Part shown: positions 21,945 to 28,742 of the stretch, piece after piece
How positions within the stretch are numbered: the first letter of the stretch is position 1
How the letters are laid out: the number at the start of each line of letters is the position of its first letter
Source: a virus
Strand: one strand, 5' to 3'
Length of the DNA: 30,299 nt
IMG/VR virus record: IMGVR_UViG_3300042549_001094
Coordinates: 1 to 30,299 of that record
Notes under the pieces: model-generated
What the model was told of the DNA's origin: nothing
Database searches by the model: none
Seen by the model: the letters and a program-made list of their open reading frames with translations, nothing else
Position numbers and translations under genes: made by a program

Positions 21945-22946
21945 ATGGCTATAGATTATACAAGTTTACTAGGGAATCTTGGTGCAAGTGCCATAGGTGC
22001 TTTGGGCACTAACTACGCAGCTAACCAAGCAGCTGGTAACGCTACACAATCTGCTCAGCAAGCTGCACAGATGGCTCAATTCAGACCTGTAGGAGTTACT
22101 ACAAGGTTCGGTAAGTCAGGCTTTCAATATGACCCTACAACTGGGCAGCTAATTGGTGCGGGCTATCAAGTAGCTCCTGACGTAGCTGCAGCTCGTGAAG
22201 GTTTAATTGGATTGGCTGGTACTGGCATTGCTCAGACACAAGCTCAACAGGCTCAGCAAGCTAGTATTAATCAAGCTGGTCAAGGTTTGTTTAACTTAGG
22301 TGCTGGCTACATAGCTCAGACACCTCAAGCACAAGCTCAACAGTACATAACTCAACAGCAACAACTGTTAGCTCCGGGTCGTGAACAGTCATTGGCTAAT
22401 CTAACTAACCAACAGCAACAGCAAGGTCGTTTAGGTCTAGCCACTGGTGGAACTATGGCAGGTTACACTGCTGGTGCTCCCGGCTTGCAAGCTGCTAATC
22501 CGCAGATGGCTGCATACTACAATGCTATGGCTCAGCAAGATGCACAGTTGGCTGCTCAAGCTCAACAAGCTGGACAGCAACAAGCTGTGTTTGGTCAGGG
22601 TTTAATGACTGGTGGCTTAGGGCTACAAGGTGCTGGTTATGGTTTACAGACACAAGCTTTTGCTCCATACACTAACTACATGGCAGGTGCTACTAATATA
22701 GAGAACCAAGGTTTGAATGCTTTGACTCAGGGCACTGCACTGGGATCAGCAGGTGCTGCACAAGCTCAAGCAGCTGCAAATCAGTATGCAGCAGGACAGT
22801 CTACTGCTAATCAAGCTCAACGTGCAGCTTTGCAAGGTACTGTAGCTGGCTTAACAGATCCTATTAGTCAGCTAATTAGAGGATTGTCTACACCATCTGC
22901 AACACCTTATCAACCAGCTGCTGTTAGCGGATACTTTGGATACTAA
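21945..22946 (+). CDS. Internal virion (ejection) protein 1, Q/A-rich
   Basis: 333 residues from ATG 21945; a GGAGG site lies 11 bases upstream. The frame opens at a TTG 21 bases earlier inside the previous gene, which I reject. A short hydrophobic start (TSLLGNLGASAIGALGTNYAANQAAG) is followed by very Q/A/G-rich repeats (QAQQAQQASINQAGQG, NQQQQQGRLGLATGG). The place and composition correspond to the first of the T7 gp14-15-16 internal core proteins that are ejected to form a channel through the cell envelope. The sequence similarity to T7 is not visible by eye. Confidence 0.76.
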   Translation: MAIDYTSLLGNLGASAIGALGTNYAANQAAGNATQSAQQAAQMAQFRPVGVTTRFGKSGFQYDPTTGQLIGAGYQVAPDVAAAREGLIGLAGTGIAQTQAQQAQQASINQAGQGLFNLGAGYIAQTPQAQAQQYITQQQQLLAPGREQSLANLTNQQQQQGRLGLATGGTMAGYTAGAPGLQAANPQMAAYYNAMAQQDAQLAAQAQQAGQQQAVFGQGLMTGGLGLQGAGYGLQTQAFAPYTNYMAGATNIENQGLNALTQGTALGSAGAAQAQAAANQYAAGQSTANQAQRAALQGTVAGLTDPISQLIRGLSTPSATPYQPAAVSGYFGY

Positions 22947-22956
22947 GGAATAAATA

Positions 22957-24123
22957 ATGGCAACACAATCAATTCAAGGTTTGTTTGGAGGTATGGGTAC
23001 TCCTGAGGAAATGCAACGTGCTATGCTAGATCAGAAGGCTGCACAGTTTGCTGAGATGACTCAAAACCAGCAACTTAGCTCAATGGCCTACAAAGGCGGT
23101 GCTAACTTAGGACAAGGTTTAGCAGGTGCTTTTGGTGTGGACATCCAAGACCCTACTATCCAACGTGCTACCCGTTTACGTCAACTTGCAGGTCAATATA
23201 ACACTAACACAGCTAAGGGTCTTCGTGAAATGGCTGCAGCATTACAAGCTACAGATCCTGAATCATCTCTGCAGTTAACTCAACGTGCTATGACTATGGA
23301 GATGGAAGAAGCTAAGTTAGGTTCGGAACAAGCTCTTAAAACACAACGTGAGCGTGAAAGAGAATCTGCAGATCCGTTCCAACAACTATTAACTAAAGGT
23401 GTCTATACTCCTGCAAGTTTAGCCTTATATAAAACATCAAAGAATGTTGCTGACTTAAAGTATAAGGATAAAGAGTTTTCACCTTCAGAGATTCAAACAC
23501 TACAAGAGTACAGAAAAACATTAATCTCACCTGCTCAAGACAAAGAGATTGCAGAAGTAAACGCTGTTATTAAAGCAGCTGGAGAAGGTAAGGGAACTAA
23601 GATTGTTAATCAGCTTCCCGGTGTAAAAGGAGCTGGTGATATTGTTGGTCTTCGTCAGAACCTTAACACTACATTGAAGCCTTATCGTGATGCTGTCAAT
23701 GCAGCTTCTACAGCTATTGAGTTAGCAGATGATGTTCTTAAGACAGGCAACTTTGCTTCAGCTTCAGCATTGTCCCGTCAACTTGCTAAAGCAGCTGGAG
23801 AACAACAACTGTCTAAGTCTGACGTAGATGCTTTCGGTGGAGATCCTTCATTGGTTGGTATGGTGTCTGATACTGCTTCTCGCCTTGCAACAGGTACTGC
23901 AACTGCAGATACTACACGTAAGTTAAAACAACTTGCTCAGATTATCAAGAAGAAGAATGAAGCTCTTGAGAACAATGAGATTAAACAGACACAACGTACA
24001 GCTGAGCTATCAGGTCTTTATACACCTGAGCAGGTTAAAGAAGTATTTACACTGAGAGGTAACACACCTGCTAATGTACGTAAAACTAAAAGTGGTGTTG
24101 AATATACTGTAGGGGATAATTAA
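22957..24123 (+). CDS. Internal virion (ejection) protein 2
   Basis: 388 residues, mostly helical, with a conserved-looking start MATQSIQGLFGGMGTPEEMQRAMLDQKAAQFAEMT that I recall from podovirus internal proteins (AMLDQKAAQFA). Further helices include REMAAALQATDPESSLQLTQRAM. The position, between the Q/A-rich protein and the 854-aa protein and overlapping the latter by one base (TAATG), matches the middle ejection protein. No enzyme motif is seen. Confidence 0.75.
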   Translation: MATQSIQGLFGGMGTPEEMQRAMLDQKAAQFAEMTQNQQLSSMAYKGGANLGQGLAGAFGVDIQDPTIQRATRLRQLAGQYNTNTAKGLREMAAALQATDPESSLQLTQRAMTMEMEEAKLGSEQALKTQRERERESADPFQQLLTKGVYTPASLALYKTSKNVADLKYKDKEFSPSEIQTLQEYRKTLISPAQDKEIAEVNAVIKAAGEGKGTKIVNQLPGVKGAGDIVGLRQNLNTTLKPYRDAVNAASTAIELADDVLKTGNFASASALSRQLAKAAGEQQLSKSDVDAFGGDPSLVGMVSDTASRLATGTATADTTRKLKQLAQIIKKKNEALENNEIKQTQRTAELSGLYTPEQVKEVFTLRGNTPANVRKTKSGVEYTVGDN

Positions 24124-26687
24124 TGAAGTATGTTATCAATGGCAAAACTATTACCACTACTAAGGAACTAACAGACGCTGAGATTGATGAGATTGCAGCT
24201 GAGTTAGGCGGTGCAACACCTACAACTGGCCCTGAAGCCATCCCTACTGGAGGTAATCCCCCAGCTCCTCCGGCACAGCCCCAGATGTCAGCTAATGAGC
24301 GTATGTTTAATAACGCTATGATGGGTGCTGCAGCAGTTCCTATCTTAGGTGCGGGTGCTAGAGGAATACAACTGGCAACACAAGGTGGTAGAGCAGCACC
24401 ATACACAGCTAACTTGGCTAAAGCATTATTGCCTCAGTCTGGTCGTGCCTTAGCAGCTGAAGGAACTATTGGAGCTGCCAGTGGTTTAGTTGGTGGAGAG
24501 ACAGGCCAACAGGTTGCTCAAAAGTTTGGAGAAGCTTACAGACCAGTTGGTGAATTTGTAGGTGGCTTAGGTTCGGGTATGTTTGCTAACACAGTTACTC
24601 GTAATGTTCCTGAGCTGGCTCTAGGTGCAATGAGGTCGCAGACTGGGAACATTGTAGATGATGCAGCCAAAGCAGCTGGTGGTGTACGTGCTCGTGGTCG
24701 TTTGTCACAAGCGATGGAAGCTAACCCAACACTGTCTGATGATCTATTAAGGGCTAAGGAAATTGAAGCTTCTACAGGTGTGAAGTTACCAGTTACAGCT
24801 GCTTCTAAAGGAGATACTACTCTAGGTGGTTTGGTTAGTTCACAGACATCCCGTGGTGAGAATGCTTCATTCACAGCTTTCATGGCTAACCAAGAGAAAG
24901 AAGCTTTAGAGTCTGTTAAAGTAGCTCAGCGTAGACTTGCTGGAGATCCTAAGAATGCTGAGGCTCTTGCTCAAGTAGAAGCTAAGAAGGTAGAGCTTGA
25001 GAACTTTCGTAGAGAGACAGCAGCTGAGATGCGTTTGGCTAATCAGAATCGCACACTTGAAACAATAGATACTCGTATCAAAGAACTAACTGAAGATACT
25101 TTAAATGTATCTACAAATAAAGAAGATATTGGCAACCGTGTTAATAGTTTGTTGTCTGCTAAAGAGAAGGCTGTACGTGCTGACTTCTCTAAGAATGTAT
25201 ACACACCTTTACTGGATAAAGCTAAAGCAGATGGTGTTGAGATGGACTCTCCAGTGGCTGCTGTAGTTTGGAATTACATCAAGCAGGAAAGAGCTAGTGA
25301 TGTGTTTGCTAAGTTCCCCGGCTTACTGTCACAAGTAGACAGAGCTTTTGCACCTAAGAAAGCACCTACAAGTAGTAAGTTTGCTGCAAAGTATCCTAAC
25401 CTTGTTAAATCAGTTGAAGGTACTTTTGAGCCTGTATCTGTTACTGATGTTGACTCTTTAAAAAGAGCTGTTAACAAAGCTATTGGAGACACACAGGATA
25501 GAGATCAATCACGTATCTTGCTTGGCTTTAAGAGACAACTGGATGAAGCTATTGGAACGATGCCTGAGTCCTTTGCAGTTCCATATAAGCAAGCTGATAA
25601 AGACTTTGCAGCTAAGGTTGGAATGCCTTTTAATGAGGCTGGTGTAGTGTCTGTGGACAGGTCACGCTTTGTTGAGTCTGTAGTTCCAATGCTTACAAAC
25701 AAACCTTCTGCTGTACGTCAAATCTTAGCAGCTGCAGATAACTCTCCTGAGGCTGTAAAGATCATTGAAGATGCCTTCTTGATGCGTATTGCACAGACAG
25801 ATGGTATTGTCAATAAGAATACATTGGAAGTTAATCCTGCAGCTTTAACATCATTCATTAAGAAGAACAACGCAGCTATTGAACAAGTACCGGGCTTAAA
25901 AGAACGGTTACAAGGTTTGTCTAACAATGTAGGTGACTTGCGTACAAGCAGAACACGTATTCTTGATGAACAGAAACAAGCAACAGTTGAAAAGTTTGCT
26001 AATGTTTGGTCAGAGTCTTATGGCTCTAAGGGTGGTTTTGAAGGCTTTGTAAACAATGCTTTAAAGACTCCTGAAGACATGAACAGACTTATCCGTATGG
26101 CTGGTTCAGACCCTGCATTACGTAATGGTCTTAAGAGCAGTATCTTAGAGATTGGTTTGAACAATCCTAATAAGATTGCTTTCTATACTGATAATGCCAA
26201 GGCCATTGATAATTTGTTTGGTAAGGAACACTCACAGACAGTTAAAGACTTGTTAGAAGGTGCTGAAAGACTTGCACAGTTCCCACTGCGTAATAAAGTT
26301 AATCAGACACTGACACAGCAGACTGGCTTTGAACGTGAGTTTGGTACTGACCCTGCACGAGCTGCTTCATTGATTCGTCAACAAGTTCAAAGTACCTTCT
26401 ATAAGGCTTCTACTTTGTTTAGTCGCTTTGTACAGAATAAAGCTACTAAGTCAGAGGCTACAGAGATACAAGAGTTCTTAAAGAACCCCGGAGCTGTAGC
26501 AGATGCTGCTGATCTTTTAAAAGCTTTGAATGATACTTCAGATCAAGGTATTAAAAGAGCTTTAAACATAGCTGGTAAGCTGGCTAAGAACACTGCTTCA
26601 GCAGGTATCTTTGGTGGTATTGCTCCTGTCATCACTGGTGAGCTTGGCTTGAGCGAGAGACAGCCAGTACAGCAATTCGCTGAGTAA
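24123..26687 (+). CDS. Internal virion (ejection) protein 3, large
   Basis: 854 residues, the largest of the three. The first 45 residues look like a short module (KYVINGKTITTTKELTDAEIDEIAAELGG), followed by a P/A-rich linker and a hydrophobic stretch (about 64-78, NAMMGAAAVPILGAG). Most of the rest is long helices (for example 240-330 and 690-800). No lysozyme/transglycosylase motif, as in T7 gp16, could be found. By position it should be ejected with the DNA. The C-terminus has another glycine-rich hydrophobic patch (TASAGIFGGIAPVITG). Confidence 0.76.
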   Translation: MKYVINGKTITTTKELTDAEIDEIAAELGGATPTTGPEAIPTGGNPPAPPAQPQMSANERMFNNAMMGAAAVPILGAGARGIQLATQGGRAAPYTANLAKALLPQSGRALAAEGTIGAASGLVGGETGQQVAQKFGEAYRPVGEFVGGLGSGMFANTVTRNVPELALGAMRSQTGNIVDDAAKAAGGVRARGRLSQAMEANPTLSDDLLRAKEIEASTGVKLPVTAASKGDTTLGGLVSSQTSRGENASFTAFMANQEKEALESVKVAQRRLAGDPKNAEALAQVEAKKVELENFRRETAAEMRLANQNRTLETIDTRIKELTEDTLNVSTNKEDIGNRVNSLLSAKEKAVRADFSKNVYTPLLDKAKADGVEMDSPVAAVVWNYIKQERASDVFAKFPGLLSQVDRAFAPKKAPTSSKFAAKYPNLVKSVEGTFEPVSVTDVDSLKRAVNKAIGDTQDRDQSRILLGFKRQLDEAIGTMPESFAVPYKQADKDFAAKVGMPFNEAGVVSVDRSRFVESVVPMLTNKPSAVRQILAAADNSPEAVKIIEDAFLMRIAQTDGIVNKNTLEVNPAALTSFIKKNNAAIEQVPGLKERLQGLSNNVGDLRTSRTRILDEQKQATVEKFANVWSESYGSKGGFEGFVNNALKTPEDMNRLIRMAGSDPALRNGLKSSILEIGLNNPNKIAFYTDNAKAIDNLFGKEHSQTVKDLLEGAERLAQFPLRNKVNQTLTQQTGFEREFGTDPARAASLIRQQVQSTFYKASTLFSRFVQNKATKSEATEIQEFLKNPGAVADAADLLKALNDTSDQGIKRALNIAGKLAKNTASAGIFGGIAPVITGELGLSERQPVQQFAE

Positions 26688-26692
26688 CCCTT

Positions 26693-26866
26693 ATGAAGAG
26701 GCTAACTCTAGCCCTTCTCATCATCTTTACGAGTTTTATAGCTACGGCTGGCTTCGACCCTAATGCAGATAGATGTGTTAGATGGACATGGAGGTGGGCT
26801 GCTGACTATAAGACTCGTATTGCCGTTTGTCTAGAATGGAAGAAAGCATACAAGAATGATCGTTGA
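26693..26866 (+). CDS. Small exported protein with two cysteines, 57 aa
   Basis: A clear Sec-type signal peptide (MKRLTLALLIIFTSFIATA, likely cut after residue 19) is followed by a mature peptide of about 38 residues with C28 and C46, which can form a disulfide in the periplasm, and many aromatic/basic residues (RCVRWTWRWAADYK). It sits four bases after the ejection protein gene and overlaps the next by 11 bases. I recall similar DRCVRW...CLEWKK peptides from other podoviruses. It may be envelope-active in lysis or exclusion. The cysteines are not in a lipobox. Confidence 0.66.
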   Translation: MKRLTLALLIIFTSFIATAGFDPNADRCVRWTWRWAADYKTRIAVCLEWKKAYKNDR

Positions 26867-27353
26867 TCCTCTAACAGCTCTAGCTGGCATACAGAATGCA
26901 ATCAGTATGGTCAAGAAGGCTAGTAAAGTAGCCAATGACCTAGGCTCTCTTGCACCTGTGATTGGCAAGATGTTTGACGCTAAATCAACCGCTACTAAGG
27001 CATTGATTGATGCAAAGAAGAGTAAGGGTTCCAACATGGGAACAGCTCTTCAGATTGAAATGGCCTTGGAACAGGCTAGAGCATTTGAAGAAGAACTTAA
27101 GATGTTGTTCATGACAACAGGCAAAGTTGATGTTTGGAATAAGATTAAATCCCGCCAAGACCAAATGGACATAGACGATGCAAGAGAACTCAGGGCTTTA
27201 GAGAAGGCAGAGAAGAAGGCTAAAGCTAAAGAGCAAGAGATGAATGAGCTGGCTATGATTATTGGTGGTAGCTTCTTTGTCCTCTTCTTAGTATTTGTTG
27301 GTGTTTATGAATTGATGGACTTCTGTAACACTACTCAAAGGTGTGGTAGGTGA
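26856..27353 (+). CDS. Coiled-coil protein with C-terminal TM helix, 165 aa
   Basis: An N-terminal hydrophobic/helical part (DPLTALAGIQNAISMVKKASKVANDLGSLAPVIG) leads to a long charged coiled coil (about 65-130, ending EKAEKKAKAKEQEMN) and one membrane helix (about 132-152, AMIIGGSFFVLFLVFVG). I know this layout from proteins near the lysis genes of marine podoviruses. It could be an inner-membrane spanin-like protein or a virion part. Starts 11 bases inside the previous gene. Confidence 0.68.
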   Translation: MIVDPLTALAGIQNAISMVKKASKVANDLGSLAPVIGKMFDAKSTATKALIDAKKSKGSNMGTALQIEMALEQARAFEEELKMLFMTTGKVDVWNKIKSRQDQMDIDDARELRALEKAEKKAKAKEQEMNELAMIIGGSFFVLFLVFVGVYELMDFCNTTQRCGR

Positions 27354-27499
27354 ATGAATATCAGAAGACCTTTGACCTTTGCTTAAAGATATTTGTCTAT
27401 GGTTGTGTAGCTCAATACTTTTTAGGTTTCCTTAAGTTTCTCCCTGACGATCTCTCCAATAAGATTGTTGCTTTATTACTCGGTAAGATAGGACTTTAA
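27350..27499 (+). CDS. Small hydrophobic protein with GTG start, 49 aa
   Basis: GTG at 27350 overlaps the previous stop (GTGA) and has AAAGG about nine bases upstream. The product (VNEYQKTFDLCLKIFVYGCVAQYFLGFLKFLPDDLSNK...) has a hydrophobic, amphipathic stretch from about residue 12 to 29 and a second from 38 to 49, so it may be peripheral or membrane-inserted. It fills the gap between the coiled-coil protein and the holin exactly. Function unknown; association with lysis is inferred. Confidence 0.6.
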   Translation: MNEYQKTFDLCLKIFVYGCVAQYFLGFLKFLPDDLSNKIVALLLGKIGL

Positions 27500-27500
27500 T

Positions 27501-27998
27501 ATGTTAGAAATGCTTGGTGGTGGTTTACTTGGTAGTATCTTCGGAGGTCTATTCCGAATGGCTCCGGAAGTTCTTAAGTGGTTAGACAAGAAGAATGAGC
27601 GTTCACATGAGCTGAATATGTTTCAGTTTCAATGTCAGCTAGAGGCTCAAAGAGGTGCTCAAAGGTTATCTGAGATAGGTGCTCAACGTGAAGCTGCTAT
27701 TGATGTTGGTGTCATGGATGCCTTCCAGTCAGCTATTGAGCAACAGACTGAGATGGTTAAAGCTGCTGGAGCTGGATGGGTAGCTTCTCTGTCTGCCTCA
27801 GTACGTCCTGTGGTGACTTACTGGATTCTAGCTCTGTGGTCATTCGTGCACATCTGGTTGTCCTACAATGCTTGGGTGTCAGGTATGCCTCCACTGGATG
27901 TCTTTAAAGTCATGATGTCAGCTGACTTTGCAGCTTTGGTATCAGGTACTTTGAACTATTGGTTCCTTGACCGTACATTGTCTAAACGAGGTCTGTAA
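27501..27998 (+). CDS. Holin, GTA-type with three hydrophobic segments
   Basis: 165 residues. An N-terminal amphipathic/hydrophobic segment (3-20, LLGSIFGGLFRM), a charged coil (30-70, KKNERSHELNMF), then two membrane helices (about 103-124, PVVTYWILALWSFVHIWLS; and 141-156, FAALVSGTLNYWFL). The pattern SxRPVVTYW...W...FAALxSGxLxYWFxxR is that of the three-TM holin family first described in gene-transfer agents. It permeabilises the inner membrane so that the endolysin can reach peptidoglycan. It ends two bases before the endolysin gene. Confidence 0.85.
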   Translation: MLEMLGGGLLGSIFGGLFRMAPEVLKWLDKKNERSHELNMFQFQCQLEAQRGAQRLSEIGAQREAAIDVGVMDAFQSAIEQQTEMVKAAGAGWVASLSASVRPVVTYWILALWSFVHIWLSYNAWVSGMPPLDVFKVMMSADFAALVSGTLNYWFLDRTLSKRGL

Positions 27999-28000
27999 TC

Positions 28001-28441
28001 ATGGATCTGAGTATTGCAGCTGAGCTGTGCAAGAAGTTTGAAGGGTTTAGAAGTAAGCCCTACTTATGTCCTGCCAATGTAGCTACGATAGGCTATGGCA
28101 GTACATACTATGCTAACGGTACTAAGGTAACTCTGCAGGATGCTTCCATGAGTGAGCCTGAGGCTGCAGAGCTTCTCTTGAAGGAATTGGAGCATACTTA
28201 CTTGCCCGGTGTCATGAGATACTGCCCTATTTTAGCTACTGACAACAGGAAGCTTAATGCCATTGTTGACTTTACCTACAACCTAGGTGTTGGTAGACTA
28301 CAGACCAGTACGCTGAGAAGGAAGATTAATGCTCAGGACTGGGATGGAGCTAAAGAAGAGTTACTCAAGTGGAACAAGGGAGGCGGTAAAGTACTTGCTG
28401 GCCTTGATAAGCGAAGGAAAGCTGAAATAGCATTGTTCTAG
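28001..28441 (+). CDS. Endolysin, GH24 lysozyme
   Basis: 146 residues, cleaves peptidoglycan glycan strands. The triad spacing E-x8-C-x5-T is present as E14, C23 and T29 (FEGFRSKPYLCPANVATIGYGST); T4 lysozyme has D in the middle place (E11, D20, T26), while cysteine is known in P1 Lyz-like members. NAIVDFTYNLGVGRLQTSTLRRKIN is the usual second helix motif. There is no signal-anchor or signal peptide, so it needs the holin for release. Ribosome site is weak, so coupling to the holin is likely. It is followed by a strong terminator. Confidence 0.93.
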   Translation: MDLSIAAELCKKFEGFRSKPYLCPANVATIGYGSTYYANGTKVTLQDASMSEPEAAELLLKELEHTYLPGVMRYCPILATDNRKLNAIVDFTYNLGVGRLQTSTLRRKINAQDWDGAKEELLKWNKGGGKVLAGLDKRRKAEIALF

Positions 28442-28447
28442 AAACAG

Positions 28448-28483
28448 AAAAGCCCCAAAGGATCACTCCTAAGGGGCTTTTTT
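28448..28483. terminator. Bidirectional rho-independent terminator
   Basis: AAAAGCCCC (28448-28456) pairs with GGGGCTTTT (28473-28481); inner arms AGGA/TCCT add to the stem. TTTTTT follows on the plus strand and AAAA precedes it, so both the late rightward transcript and the convergent reductase transcript can end here. Confidence 0.92.
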
Positions 28484-28502
28484 AGTGACATAGCCACGGA
28501 AG

Positions 28503-28661
28503 TTACTGTCCTAGGATAAACGCTAGTGTTATAAATCCTATGTGTAAGTAGATGACTTGGTTAGCTTCCTCTGACATCTTATCATTCTCATCCATAATAT
28601 AGAGTTCATCAGCTTCTATACCAAAGACTAAGCCAGTCTTAAATTCAAAGTCTAGTATCAT
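28503..28661 (-). CDS. Small protein with C-terminal hydrophobic helix, 52 aa
   Basis: Begins MILDFEFKTGLVFGIEADELYIMDE and ends in a hydrophobic helix (about residues 37-50, VIYLHIGFITLAFILG). GGAGG lies 11 bases before ATG 28661. I recall small proteins of this layout (LDF-x-FxTGxVFG...LHLGF) in cyanophages and related podoviruses. It follows the reductase gene on the same strand by 81 bases and stops just before the terminator. Function unknown. Confidence 0.62.
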   Translation of the reverse strand: MILDFEFKTGLVFGIEADELYIMDENDKMSEEANQVIYLHIGFITLAFILGQ

Positions 28662-28742
28662 AACTACCAATGCCTCCAAGTGTTAATAATGATATGGATG
28701 CAGGTAATCATTTCGACTACCCGCATAGTCCAATAGAAGCTA

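Noticed and set aside
28664-28726. 20-codon minus-strand frame between the reductase and the 52-aa gene
   Set aside because: Weak ribosome site and too short to judge; possible leader peptide but not supported.
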